A stretch of DNA of 64,000 bases from Tritrichomonas musculus (taxonomy: Eukaryota; Parabasalia; Tritrichomonadida; Tritrichomonadidae), in NCBI GenBank assembly GCA_039105265.1, contig JAPFFF010000013.1, forward strand, positions 2,914,001-2,978,000, read 5' to 3'. Each line of letters opens with the position of its first letter. The first letter of the stretch is position 1. The notes below the pieces were generated by a model. That model did not search any database and was not told the origin of the DNA. It saw nothing but the letters and a program-made list of their open reading frames with translations. The position numbers and the translations under genes are program-made. Positions 1 to 12,660 of this stretch are shown here, in pieces.

Positions 1-2407
1 CTTTTAAATTATAAAAAATAGCAATACTGAGGAGATTATCTATAAAAGTATCAGTAAGTTCTGAAAAAAAAATTCTTTGTATTACTAAATAAATTGAGCT
101 CTTTTTTCTGTTGTATTTCTAAATAAGTTTGGGTAATTATTCAGGTAGCAAAGTAATTTCAATTTCACTAAATACAGGTCAAATAAGAAAAATCTCGCAA
201 AGCATTAAAAGCGAATCGAATGAGCATGCTTGGTAATATCGTTCTTAGGAATCTAAATGCGGCCGTATTTTTTTAAATATGCTGAGATTTTCAAATCAGT
301 TATATTTTGGTCAAATATTAATTAATGAATATATTTATCTTTTTGATTCTCTATTATTTTTATATAAAAATTAAATTTTAAATAATAATAAATTAATAAA
401 TAAATAATAAATTATTGAAAAATAATTATAAATATTAAATAATAATATATTTATATAAATATTAAAAAATAATAATAATATTTAATTTAAATAATTTAAA
501 TATTTATTTCAAATAATTTAAATATTAAATATTAAATTATTTGAGTATTATATTTAATACTGAAAATAAATGTTATTTTATTTAGGTATATTTGTTTTTC
601 CATATATAAAGTTATTTTATAAAATAGAGTATTTAATTTTTCAGTAAAAAATTGAGTTTTATAATTAAAATACATTTTGGAAATATCTTATTAAATAATT
701 ATATAAAAATTAATATTATATATTTTATATATATTATATAAAAACTTATATTTTTTATTTAATTAATTAAAATGTTATTATTAAATATTAATGCAATAAT
801 TGAATTTTAAAAAAAAACTATAAATCTTATAAATAAATTATTAATTATCAATTTCTAATATATTATATTTTACATTATAATTTGTTAAAATACTAAACTA
901 ATATTAGATCTAAGATATCAGTGCCTTAAGGCTTTGCTACATTCAAAAAATTCTGATTAGGTATGTTATTTTGATAATCGTTATCAGAATGGCCTTTATT
1001 AGGCTTGATAATTGATTAAACGCCAACAAAACAAGTGCATATAACGCAGTGAACTAGTGCGAAGACGAGCAAATACGGGCAATCAGCTAAGTCAGCACTA
1101 ACTTCAAAACGAACTGATACGAATCTCTTTGATTACATATCACAAATGAAATTATTACCGAATACAACGCCATCTTATTATATTGATAAACGAAAACTTT
1201 GCGCATGGCTAACTAGAACAAAGTCAATCACAATGAAGGCTTAAAGATGTAGAAGTCAAAGATAGAGTTATTAGAGAAAGAATTAACTATTAATATGAAT
1301 ATTTGAACTGGTGTAAAGGCGAAGTAGGCCAATGTGAATGCTTAAATTGACAAAAACTTATTCAATTTAACATTGAATCCATTATTAGCAAATCATTATT
1401 TTTTTCGAATATTTGCTTAATTACTCATTAATCTATCAAAGAGCCATTTAAACCTAAACTGGACACGGAAAGTCAGTACTACCAAATAATCTAACAAAAA
1501 GTTTAATATGCTTATTATTATTTTTTATTAAAATCTCAGCATATAAAGAGGACTATTGCATCTAGACTATCAACCCCGATATCACCAAATGAACATTCGA
1601 TTCTTTATATCATACATTGCAGAATTTCTCTTATATGATCCTTATTTTTCTGATATTGCATAACTTTGAAATTTCCATGCTAATAAATGATTTAAACTAC
1701 TATATTTAGTAATCCTATAGAAAAATAGGAAACCCTAACTGTACAACTAGTTCCAATTGATACTTTTATAGGCTCAATAATATTTGAATAGTAATAAGAT
1801 TTAGTTTTTATTCAATTTTTATATATTTATATTGCTTTTATCTTTCAAGATAAAAGATGAAAATCGGTAACATTGGGATATTATTATTGATATTAAAAAG
1901 CCTGTTGCTTTTTCCTAAAATTTATTATTTCGAATAATTGACCTTTATGATAAAATATATTTATGAACCAATTGATTTTCTATTGTATTTAATTCAAATA
2001 TTGATAATCCATTCAATTTATTACTATCTCTAGTTTTTAGATATATAAAAAATAACTATTTTTATATAACACTTAATGTTTTAAAAGTATATAAAAAGAT
2101 ATCAAAAGAATTAATGATTAGAATAAATTATATAAAAAGTTATCGATATTCTTAATTTTTATAAAGTGTTATAAAATTCTTATCAAAAATAATTAAAATA
2201 AATTGAGATAAAATACTCAAATTTATTTTCTGAAGAAAATTTAATATATACTTATATCCTTTTAGTTTTTATTTTAATTTGAAATTTATACGATGCAAAT
2301 ATTTATAAAAGTGATTATTATTATAATAATAAAATATAATTAGTTTAAACAAACCAATCATTGAGTTTTACTGTAAAAATTCAGTTGTACGTCCTTTTCT
2401 CAGAAAA
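1..2407. other. AT-rich intergenic DNA, no gene seen
   Basis: No convincing coding sequence on either strand. Between about 1020 and 1260 the sequence is less AT-rich and may be an old relic, but I recognise nothing in it. An imperfect inverted pair (AAATATGCTGAGATTTT near 277-293 and its complement near 1529-1546, with weaker similarity outward to about 251 and 1565) may mark the ends of a decayed 1.3-kb transposon. No target duplication was found. Confidence 0.4.
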
Positions 2408-2416
2408 AAAATTCTA

Positions 2417-3619
2417 GAAAAATCGGTTTTACCATCGATCCACTTTTTGAAGGAAACTTTCTCTCAATTTTATTAAAAATATTGAGAGAAGTATTCAATA
2501 TTTGAATGCATTCAAAAAACTTTTCATCAAAAAGTTGATATCGTCATCTTTTCAAAAAGTTCGGGATACGTTAATTATCATATGGCGCGGTATTTTTATA
2601 AAGAAGATGACGAAGTTCATAAACAGAATTAAATGAGATACGGAATTACAAGAAGACGGGGCACAGAAACCAAAGAAGACTAGATACAGATTCATATGTA
2701 GATGAGATACAGATTCAGATGAAGATGAGGTACAGATTCAGATGAAGATGAGGTACAGATTCAGATGAAGATGAGGTACAGATTCAGATGAAGATGAGGT
2801 ACAGATTCAGGTGAAGATGAGATACAGATTCAGATGAAGATGAGGTTCAGATTCAGAAGAATACGAAATACAGATTCAGATGAAGATGAGGTACAGATTC
2901 AGATGAAGACGAAATACAGATTCAGAAGAATACAAGATACAGTTTCAGGTGAAGACGAAATACAGATTCAGAAGAATACGAAATACAGATTCAGATGAAG
3001 ATGAGGTACAGATTCAGATGAAGACGAAATACAGATTCAGAAGAATACAAGATACAGTTTCAGGTGAAGATGAGGTACAGATTCAGAAGAATACAAGATA
3101 CAGATTCAGGTGAAGATGAGGTACAGATTCAGAAGAATAAAAGATACTGGTTCAGATGAAGACGAAGTATAAATTTTGTCTGAAGTTCGTTTATGAACTT
3201 CGTCATCTTATATGGCTCGCAACAGAAAAAAATGCTTAATTTATTGATTTTTCTTTTTTTTTATAAACTTTTTCTCTTTTTACTTAGAATTTATATTTTT
3301 TTTCATTTTTTTCTTGACTTTGTTACTTAGAGATTGAAATCGTAATATGATGATTTATATATATCTTTTTCATATAACGTTTTTACGTTTTTTATTTATT
3401 ATTTGCGTTATATTTATATAATTTCTGTTTTTCTTTATACTATTATCTTTTTTTATGAAGATATTTTAATTTTAATATGAACTTTTTCAATGAAAAAAAT
3501 TTGAATGAAAAAAAAATCTCTCAATAATTCTTAGGATTTTAAATTTTTGTACTTAACATCTCCACTTTTTAAGAATATAAACTATTCAAAAAGTGGATCG
3601 ATGGAAAATCCGATTGCCC
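2417..3619. mobile_element. Non-autonomous MULE-like element with internal 23-bp minisatellite
   Basis: Inverted ends: the left end reads GAAAAATCGGTTTTACCATC and the right end is its complement with a few changes; both then share GATCCACTTTTTGAA. The element is flanked by a 9-bp direct repeat AAAATTCTA (2408-2416 and 3620-3628), the duplication length typical of Mutator-like elements. Inside, a second inverted pair (AAGATGACGAAGTTCATAAA near 2604 and its complement near 3186) brackets a minisatellite. No transposase is encoded. The end resembles GGGAAATCGG, the terminus of the elements at 13648 and 24640, so all three may be moved by related transposases. Confidence 0.6.
2690..3170. repeat. 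23-bp minisatellite (GATGAGGTACAGATTCAGAT-type)
   Basis: About twenty tandem or variant copies of a 23-bp unit built on GATGAGGTACAGATTCAGAT plus GAA. A second variant has GAAGAATACGAAATACAGAT. The unit length is not a multiple of three, so no long frame is kept open and coding is unlikely. It lies wholly inside the 2417-3619 element. Confidence 0.85.
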
Positions 3620-4402
3620 AAAATTCTAACTTTTTCGAAAAAGAACAAAATAAAAATATAGCAAATTAAAAACATTCTATCATTATTATTTTTATTAATA
3701 TAACAATTATTCTTATCTTCATTTGATTTTTTATAAGTAAATAATCCATTATGTATCATTTGTTTCAATGATATCATTAGATTATTATATTTAAAAACAA
3801 TGCTTTAACAACACTACATGAACTGTTTGAGGATTGTTAAAAACGCATTTTCTTTAATGAGTCATATAAATCTTTAAGGATATAATATAATGATTTCATT
3901 GCTATAATGAAATTATTTGGAATGATAAAAGCTTATTTGCCGATAAAATAGGGGAAAAAATAATTTCATTATAAAAATTTATTTCTTTAGTCATTATACT
4001 GATCAAAGATTATGAAAGTGGAAAATATGTATAACTCTCACTGGAGCATAAATGAAATTATTTCATATTTAATATGTAATTGCCTGGAATATGTAAGCAA
4101 AGGAAAGATAAAAATTTCAAAATATGAGAAAAGTTCTGCTGAGTTCATCATATGAAATAACCGCACGATGCGACATACAAATTTATTAAACAAGCATATT
4201 CATCGTTGAAGCTGGGTAATAAAGTGAAAAATCGTCAAGATAGAGCCTTATTAAAAAATAGCTGACAAAAGCCATGTACGATTAAAATCATTTCAAAAAA
4301 ATTGAATTAAAATTTTCGAAATTTTGCGTATTTTCAAATCTATCAGTTTTTATAAAAAAGAGTATAAATAAAGTCAATTAGATGATTTCGCTCTTATTTG
4401 AT

Positions 4403-4520
4403 AAAAGGTACAATACGACTGAATTTGATTTACAGCATTTTTTCAAACATAACCAAAACTATAATCAAAAATCAATCGTATTGTACCTTTTATAGTTTTG
4501 GTTATGTTTGAAAAAAATGT
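4403..4520. repeat. Interleaved pair of inverted repeats (A-B-A'-B')
   Basis: Segment A, AAAAGGTACAATACGA (4403-4418), has its complement at 4476-4491. Segment B, the 28-nt stretch near 4435-4463 containing CAAACATAACCAAAACTATA, has its complement at 4491-4520. The two hairpins overlap and cannot form together without a knot. There is no gene within 300 bp. Confidence 0.7.
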
Positions 4521-4905
4521 TGTACTTAATTTTATTACGACTGTCACCATAAATTGAGATAAATATTGAATTTAGGAAAATAATTAATTCAAATGCTTTC
4601 AATTTTTTTGAATTAATATGTATAAAATGTAACCATACCCTTACAAATTAACTGTCATTTTTTTTTTTTTTTTTTGCGGAATAAACGTACGTAAAATTAT
4701 CATTTAAAATTTTTAAATTTTTTTTTTGAATAAACTCAATTCAAAAAAGAATTGTCATTTACGAAACATATTATTTTTTAATTTATAAATAGAAATCCTT
4801 TAGATTTTATTAGAAAGAAATATGCTTTATAAGAAAATCTTATTTTTTATGAAAAAGTGAATATAATCTAATTTTGAAAGAGTGATCGCAAATCATAAAA
4901 TTCAC

Positions 4906-5431
4906 CTAGGCTTTTGTATCCAGTGAACTGAGTGTCCATTTTCGACTTTTAGTAAAAAGCTGTCACTTTTTGTGGACATAAAACTGCTTTTTTATTTAGT
5001 ATTTTATTCAAAGATTTGTGTTGAAGTATCCAAAAAAATTTTTATTGGATACTTTATTTTTACTTTAATAAACTCATTAATATCAAAAAAAAGCAATAAT
5101 AAATGTCTTAAACACCTACTATTCTTAATTTTTAAAAAACCTCTCAAATATCAATTATAAACTTTTCAAATTCACTAAGAATGATTTTGACCAAGAAGAT
5201 CAACATTTGAAATAAAAAATAAAATTCAATGTAAATTTGGATCGATATAATTGGTCAAACGAAATATACATTCAAAATAATCAATGAAAATTGAAAGGTG
5301 TATCCAAGATTGAATTAAAGTGTCCATTTTGGCTATTTTGGATACTCAAATTCTCTCAAAAAATAACGAACAAAAATGAGTATCCATTGGATACTTTTTG
5401 AATACAAACTCGTTTGGACACAAAAGCCTAG
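4906..5431. mobile_element. hAT-like MITE, 526 bp
   Basis: 17-bp inverted ends CTAGGCTTTTGTATCCA / TGGACACAAAAGCCTAG with one mismatch, flanked by a perfect 8-bp duplication AAATTCAC (4898-4905 and 5432-5439). An 8-bp duplication is the hAT signature. The inside is AT-rich with repeated GTGTCCATTTT motifs near both ends. The 62-residue frame at 4972-5160 is not believed to be a gene. Confidence 0.75.
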
Positions 5432-5987
5432 AAATTCACCCATTTTTTTATACAAGTTCCTTTTCTCAATTTCTACTTAAATCTTGCTTCTGAAACATCG
5501 AGACCAAAATATTATTACAGTTCCTAAGTGTATAGATGATCTCAATTCGTTGCTAATTCAAATTTGAAAAATTATTCGATGACGATATTTATTTTTTTGG
5601 ATTCTTTTTAATTTTATGGTTTTTACTAAACATATTCTTTACAATCATTCTCTTATTATGCTTTTTATTTGACCCTTTTTGCTTTTTTTATTATTATTCA
5701 ATAAAGATTGAAAATCGTTATAATTTGATTAATTTATGCTTCCAACGTGCGTTTTAGATAATGCCTAAGTATAATACATAAGTATGAATCTTAATTTTAT
5801 ATAATAATCACACAAAAATTTCAATTTTAGCTTTTTTTAAATAAAAAAATATAGAAAAAGTCGATGAATAATGAGATTTAAATTAAAAAAATGGTATAAA
5901 TAAATTTAATATTATTTATGCTTATATTATAACTATAAATATTGGGATTTAATTTGAATTTTTAATTAAAAAAAAAATTGTTAACGA

Positions 5988-8523
5988 TTAAGGGTAAAGT
6001 TGGCTTTTCTTTTTTTTGAAATCTTTTAATTTATTCTATGTGCTGCTTGAATGAATTGTATGATCATTGAATTTATTTCTATGTAAATTCAATCTTTTCT
6101 GAGGGGCATTCAAATGAACAGAAAAAAAGAGCTCCACAGAGCTATCAAATCAATTTTTGTACAAAAAAGCATTACAACGTAATGTAAAATATTCTGAATT
6201 TTGGATATATAACAAAAAATGGTCCAAATTATGAAAAAAATAAAAAATGAAAATATCATAATCCAAAAAATATCAAGAAAACATTTTTTTACTAAAAAAA
6301 GTGCATATTTCTAATTTTAAACATATATACAAGGGGAATCATTTGTTTTTATCATATTTAATTTGAAGCAGACTGAATTTCAATGCTTTTTTTTTCTTCA
6401 ATTTCGAAAAAAATATTTTTTCTACTTAATTCTATTGATATTAGTTGATATATATATTTTTATACGAATATTTTAGATTGATATTCGATATTCATTAAGA
6501 AAAATATTTGTTTTAAAATGCAATAAAATTATTTGAAAATTTTATCATGAAAATTTTGATGTTAGCAAGTCGGCTCTTCTCGAATAGGAAACTTTTTGGA
6601 TTTGTACTAGGAAAATATAATTAATAGCATTTATTATAATAAAATGGCCCATTAAAAATTAGAAAATTTGAATCATGGAGAAAATTGAATATTGATATTT
6701 CTGTGATTTTTTGATTTGATGGATTTTTCCTATTATATTTTATGTAGTATTTGATATATACATAAAATTAAGGAATCTAATTGCGTGTAAAATGAAAAAT
6801 TGGCACTTTCAAATAAGTTTGTTTTTGAAAATATTGAAAGGGTTGAAAAGTTGAATAAAATCAAAAAAAAAAAATATTTATCATATCTTATTATTAAAAA
6901 AGCAAAAATTATTATAATTTTTATATTAATTTATATTAGCCTTTACTTTTTTCACATCACAAATTCATTAACGTAATTTTTTAACGTTTATATTCTTAAA
7001 TCCTATTTTGGTTGTTGTATTTGCACGTTTTTGGTAAAAATATCAAGTTTTCAAATTAAACTTTATTAAAAAAATCATTGAACAGATAAAATTAAAATTT
7101 TGAGGCACTTTAGTTATATTTTATATAATCGCTTTTTAGTATTGGTTTTATATGTTAAAAAGGAATTAAAAGTTTATAAAACAATATTATAATAGTAAAT
7201 AATCTAGAAATCTTGAGTAATGTGAATTGGTTTGCTCACAGAGTGATTATATGCTTTTTATAAAATGGTCAATCATTTCACCTTTGCCAAAAATGATTTT
7301 TTAAAATAGCATTTTACTTTTACAAAAATGGTTTTATTAAATAATTTAATTGATATTTTATTTATTCACAAAAAATTATTTAGTATATTATCTTTTTTCA
7401 GAGATATGATTATTTTATGTATTTAATATTTTCAATAAAAAATACATTGTACAAACCTTGTATTTTTTCTATCGTTCTTTGTAGAACAAGGTTGGTACAA
7501 AAAGTGAAGTCTAATTTATATATAATAATATATATATTATTTATTAAATATTAATAATATAATGAATATGGAAATAAATATTCTTTTTTTAAGTTAACTT
7601 AAAAATTCAATGGAGATAAAAAAATTTGAATGAATGCTTTTTCGTTTTTTTATTCAAAATTATGAGATAAAAAATGTTTTTATCTCAATAAATTTATCAT
7701 AATTTATATATATAATATCAGTTAATAGACATAATAATTAATTAAACTACAAAAACATATATATCCATATATATTAAAAAATATTAATTTATTTTGACAA
7801 TAAACTAATTTATCAATTGAAACCATAGTTTATATTATTACTTAAGCTTTAATGCATTGCATAAAAATCAAAATAAATAATTAAATTAGTATATTAATCC
7901 AAAAAAAGTCGAATTTTTTTTTATTCTTCTATACATAAAAGAAAACAAGATACCAAACTATTTTTTTTCTATATTTAATTGGTTGATTGAATAGAAAAAG
8001 TATTATAATAACCATTTATCAATTGAAATAGCTATATATTTTTGCTGAATCCATACCAATGTTTTCATAAAATTTCCGAATAAATCCTTTTATTTACGAA
8101 ATTAAATAATTTTAAAATTATAAGGTATTCCATATAAAATTTCATTACAAATATCTTTTTTATTTTCATATTGATTCAATAAAACTGTTTTTTGATGAGA
8201 GAAATTGGTTCACAATTTTTTGAAAGAAATTTTTTTTTATTCAATTATTTGAGAAAATAGAAATTCGAAAAAAACTATCTAAACAAGAATATTCTTATTT
8301 AAAAAATTAATCTTAAATTAATTCTATTTTTTTAAATTAAGATTATACATGATAATCTTAATGGATAAAATAAAAAATGATTAAACGTTGATTTGATAAG
8401 AAATATATAATTTTTTTATATTTTAATGAAATATCAGATTTGCCATTAGCAAAAACTCATAGAATATTTTGAAATATATTACAAAAAGTGGAAAAAAGTT
8501 GAGAAAAGCCAACTTTACCCTTA
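5988..8523. mobile_element. 2.5-kb non-autonomous TA-flanked element
   Basis: Inverted ends of 24 bp with 23 matching positions, reading TTAAGGGTAAAGTTGGCTTT at 5988 with its complement ending at 8523. If the TA at each edge is the duplicated target, the terminus is AGGGTAAAGTTGG, in the Tc1/mariner style. The 2.5 kb between is AT-rich and I see no coding sequence. It sits inside the 4635-8832 element. Confidence 0.65.
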
Positions 8524-9067
8524 AAAAAACAAAATTTATTATAACTTGGGCATTAAATAACATAGGATGTAATGATTTAAATCCCCAAAGATTTTATCCA
8601 AATATTTGTTAAATATAAAGAAAAACCTCATTTACATGTGAAATCAATAATAAACGGTCAAAATTCTGTTGAAAAAAAATTATTTCAAAAAAATTCAATG
8701 GGAATAAAAAGAATTGTCAGATTTTGAGAGAGAAAATTATATTATTTGTGAGAAAATTTTCCAAAATTTTCTTCTTACGTTTGCTCGTACGTTTATTCCG
8801 CAAAAAAAATGACAGTTAATTTCTAAGGGTATTTATAATTTTTAACAGAAATTTCGCTGTATGATTGATATAACTGCAATCAGTAATTGCTAGCATTAAG
8901 AATCAGCAATCATCGACATTAAAAATCAACAATCGATCGTCGATAACAAAATTTTCCTATTATTCGCTAAGAAAATATTAATAATTATTTTTTGGCTCAT
9001 TCAGTCTTTAAATTAATTGATTAAAAATTAAAATTGGATTTTATAACATTGATTTTTATTTAAAAAA

Positions 9068-9496
9068 ATGAATATCAATCTTTTGAATAATGTAAATTCA
9101 TTAGGTGTTGCTGCTGTAAATTCATTGGATGCTGCTGCTGTAAATTCATTAGGTGTTGCTGGTTTAAATGCATTGAAGAATGTTGATGTAAGCTCTGGGC
9201 AGAGCTTTTTTGTCGACGTTTATTTTCAAATGAATTTACAATTATCTGTATTTGGTTTTTTTGTTTTTCTAAGGATCTTTTCTTTTTCCGAATTTGTTTT
9301 ACTTCGGCAACTTTGCATAGAGCATAAATTGATGAAAGCGAGATGTCCTAATCCTGACATTATAAAAAATGTTTATATAGAGCTGTTTGAAAAAAAAACG
9401 CCCTTGTTTTTTCTTATAATCTTCAGATACTATATAAGTATATATGCGAACAATATACTGCTTAATTTTCAAGCTGTTTGGACTGGCCAATTTTGA
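9068..9496 (+). CDS. Hypothetical protein with N-terminal repeats, 142 aa
   Basis: I do not recognise this protein. The frame starts with a true ATG. Residues 4-37 contain three near-copies of a ten-residue unit AVNSLGVAA, a pattern unlikely from random AT-rich DNA. Residues about 60-80 are strongly hydrophobic (FGFFVFLRIFSF) and could cross a membrane, as could about 112-125. A TCATTC element lies about 70 bp upstream, far for a trichomonad initiator. The C-terminal half looks like ordinary AT-rich sequence, so the true gene may be shorter or broken. A weak call. Confidence 0.3.
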   Translation: MNINLLNNVNSLGVAAVNSLDAAAVNSLGVAGLNALKNVDVSSGQSFFVDVYFQMNLQLSVFGFFVFLRIFSFSEFVLLRQLCIEHKLMKARCPNPDIIKNVYIELFEKKTPLFFLIIFRYYISIYANNILLNFQAVWTGQF

Positions 9497-9557
9497 AAAA
9501 ACGATGGTTCAAATATGACAAATTATTTGCATTTTTTTTATCATATCTTATTATAAC

Positions 9558-9658
9558 TAAAGTGTGTCCACTATTAGGAAAGTTAAAATTGTGAAAACTC
9601 ATTCAATATTTCTATGAGCTTATTCAAAAAATACTTTCTTAATTGTGGACGCACTTTA
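9558..9658. mobile_element. 101-bp TA-flanked miniature element
   Basis: The ends TAAAGTGTGTCCACTATTAG and the complement of the right end match at 22 of 25 positions. Each end begins with TA, so a Tc1/mariner-type target is likely. It is too short to code for anything. Confidence 0.55.
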
Positions 9659-9659
9659 A

Positions 9660-10488
9660 AATAATAAATATTAATATCACATGTATATTAGAAATATTTA
9701 AATTTAAAAAGTTGAATAATGATATTCTTTGAGATATTTTAGTTTTTAGTAAAAAAGCAGAAAGATGTTCATTTTTAAAGGTGATGTAGATTGCCCCTAT
9801 CTTTAATTTTTTTTAATATCTTTTATTATTGTGTAAGGTATCTTGCTTATTTATTACAATTTAAAAAAATTCTTAAGATAAAAAATTAAAAGCATTTTAA
9901 GTTAAAAAGCATCAATGAGATTAAAAAAAGTGTTATTTGAAAGGAATTCGAGTTTATTCGGACCTACTTTTTGAGCTTCGCTCAAAAACTAGGTCGTATA
10001 AACTCGTAATTTCTCAAATCAACTCTATTTGCAATATCTTTTATATTAATAAATTAATTCAATTATTAATGTCATATATAAATTCAAGCCATAATATTAC
10101 ACAAAAAATAATTTAAAAATGAATAAATATAAACTAAGTTTTTTAATTTGTCCCTTCTTATCGTCCTCTCAAATTTGAATAAAGCTAAATATTTTTTTTT
10201 TAAGTTATTAAGGCATGAATACCTTCATTCATTTCAGGTCGAGGCTCCCGCTATTACCTTAACCAATTGGGCTTAGCCCTCAAAGGCTCCCAAAGCTATT
10301 TAAAATGCATTTTTCCTTAATAAAAAACTTTTTTATATTCTTTTTTTTTATTTTCATCTTCTCAAAATTGAAAGATATGGTATTTTAAAAAAAATAATTT
10401 GTCCCTACTTATCGTCCTACTTTCTGAAGACTCATAGAAAATTTGAATTAAAAACTCTCTTAGTTTAAATTATATTAAAAATTATTTG
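9660..10488. other. AT-rich intergenic DNA
   Basis: No gene recognised. Around 9975-9995 a short hairpin (CTACTTTTTGAGC with GCTCAAAAACTAG) is followed by AT-rich DNA. Near 10148 and 10400 the phrase TTTGTCCCT(T/A)CTTATCGTCCT occurs twice about 250 bp apart, a small direct repeat. Confidence 0.4.
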
Positions 10489-10496
10489 GAATATAT

Positions 10497-11760
10497 AAAG
10501 GTATGGTAACTCTTTCTATTCATACATTTCTTTTTATATTCAAATATAATATTTTAATATGATATCTATATCTATATATATAATTTAAAATGATATAATA
10601 TCCACTAATTTTCGAGATATTTATCAATATATATAATTGAATACTTTACAAAAAAAAAAAAAAAAGATCTAAAACTTCAATTGTTTATTTATTGTTTTTC
10701 TAATTCTTCTTCTTGTTCAATCTTTTCTTCTTCCTCTTCTTCATTTATTTCTTCTTCTTCATTAATTAATTAATTTTTGAATTAATTCAATATCATTTTC
10801 TATGCTTTTATCATCATATTCTTCGTAAAATTCTTCATTTTCTGTTGTAATTTCATTATTTGCTTCTTTTTTTATTTCAACTGAGTTCGTTATTTCTTCT
10901 ACTAATTGGTAATATGAAAAAAAATGTAATGCAACAAAATAAACCACTAACTAATTGAAAATAATCAATAATGTGTTTATATATTTATGTAAAACGTAAA
11001 AATCTTCTACTATTTGGTTATATGAAAATAAATCATTGGTATCAGTTAAAATATTTTGTAAAGGAGAAACTATTTATCGATCGCTTGATGTTATTTGATT
11101 TGAATCTTGCATTTGGAAAAAAAAATAATAGAAAAAAGTGAAAATTTATAAATTTTTTTAAAAAAACTTTAACAAATAAAGTATTTAAAAAGTGAACTGG
11201 AAATTCTCAAAAAGTGAACTGGAAAATCCTCAAAAAGTCAACCAAAAAAAATTTTAAACGAACAGAAAATTGTTCAAAAAGTTGCTTCTTTCATTCAAAT
11301 AAAAAATATGAAAATATATTGTTAATTTTTGGAAATAGTAGTATTTATAATTATATATATATTATTAATATAAAATAATAAACACGAAAAATATGATAAT
11401 TAAAAAACTGTAGAGTAAACTTTTAGAAAAATTTATTTTAATCGTTTTTTGAACAAAAAATATAAATATTCCATTTTTACAGAAGGAACATATAATTATA
11501 TCTATGTTAAAATATAATTATTGCGATATATTATTTAATTATAAAAATGAAAGAACAGTTCTTTTCATTGCAATAATTTTTTGCATTAAATGAATCAAAA
11601 TTTAAAACACCAAGTCTACCAAATCTTGAAATGCGTATTTTACATCTTTTGAGTAGTTTGCTGATCAATATTAATATATATTAATTTGAGCTTGAATTAT
11701 CCAATTTTCATAGATTTTTCCTTTTAAAAAAATTGAATGGAAAAAAGTTTCCATACCTTT
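10497..11760. mobile_element. hAT-like element, 1.26 kb, carrying a broken small gene
   Basis: The ends AAAGGTATGGTAACT and complement AAAGGTATGGAAACT form imperfect 25-bp inverted repeats. They are flanked by a perfect 8-bp duplication GAATATAT (10489-10496 and 11761-11768), which indicates a hAT-type insertion. The element at 22809-25472 has the same terminus. The interior holds the acidic gene relic at 10690-11112 and repeated AAAAAGTGAACTGGAAA phrases at 11190-11240. Confidence 0.7.
10690..11112 (-). pseudogene. Broken small gene with acidic C-terminus
   Basis: Read on the minus strand from an ATG at 11112 the peptide begins MQDSNQITSSDR. After in-frame stops it continues with a segment containing FSYNQIVEDFYVLH and then the similar FSYYQLVEEITNSVEI, an internal duplication. 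It ends in an acidic tail (NEEEEINEEEEEEKIEQEEE) one frame away from the preceding segment. At least two stops and one frame change interrupt it. No family recognised. It lies wholly inside a hAT-like element, so it is either the element's own relic or a captured host fragment. Confidence 0.35.
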
Positions 11761-11768
11761 GAATATAT

Positions 11769-12648
11769 AAACCTATAGTTATTTAGTACAAAAAAATTTA
11801 TTCAATTTTCATCCTACTACTCCCTTAATGAAATATTATTTAATTTGTAAAATAATTAATAATCACTACTAATTATATGGTATTTTCGTCTCAAATTAAT
11901 TGTTGTCAACAATGTTATTCATTATTGTTAAAATATTTTATTTTTATTTGTTGTTTCATAAGTTAAAAGCAAGCCACAAATATCTCTGATTATTTTAAGA
12001 ATGCTCTTTTTTAGAAAAAATGAAAATAAAGTTTAAATAAAATAATTTTTATTCAAAACTCAGAATATTTGAATAATTATCTATTAAATTATGTTTATAG
12101 TTGAAAATGGGTTAAGTATTTCAACCATTTTATAACTCTTCAAAATATTGGTTTTTTAAAATTTCGAAGTAATTGAAATTGTCAAAGAAAACAAAGAAAC
12201 GCAAAACCTAAAAGTCTATATTTTTAAGGATGATGGTTATCTATATATATAAAGATAACCCACAAATTTGCCAAAAAAACACATTGCAGCATAGTTAGAA
12301 CTAAGCTAAAATATATTCTGTTTAACATAAAAAATACTATGCCTATTAAGTGATTTTGCTTTAATAAATTACTTTTTTTTAGCAGGATATTTGTAATCTA
12401 TTTATGCAATTTTTGATAACTTTTTATATGAGTTCCCAGAAAAATAATATTATGAATGAAAATTTACGATCAAATATCGTTATAAATTTAAGCTCTCTCA
12501 CTTCATATATTTTTAACTATTTCAATTTTGATTGACCAAACATCTCAAATTCGTAAGCACTAATCTCCATCATTTAATTAAGTGTATTCAACAGAAAAGC
12601 CGCCGCCTAGAGAACTAGAAACCTATTTGATCAGAAATACATTCAATT
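11769..12648. other. AT-rich intergenic DNA
   Basis: No gene, RNA gene or clear repeat seen. A slightly less AT-rich patch at 12590-12620 leads into the helix-turn-helix relic. Confidence 0.4.
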
Positions 12649-12660
12649 TTGTGTGAAACA

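Larger units (their letters stand above)
4635..8832. mobile_element. 4.2-kb non-autonomous TA-flanked element
   Basis: Long inverted ends. The left end (about 4637-4692) reads CCCTTACAAATTAACTGTC, then a T-run, then GCGGAATAAACGTACG. The right end (about 8787-8830) is its complement with one base change and a shorter T-run. Both ends are flanked by TA, as in Tc1/mariner insertions. The 4.2 kb between holds no transposase but contains two further elements (4906-5431 and 5988-8523), so the original element was about 1.1 kb. Confidence 0.55.

Noticed and set aside
250-1565. Possible 1.3-kb transposon with ATGCTGAGATTTT ends
   Set aside because: Ends match well over only 17 bp and no target duplication was found; noted but not called.
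2690-3170. CRISPR-like array
   Set aside because: Units are contiguous, diverge gradually and have no unique spacers; a minisatellite inside a transposon in a eukaryote.
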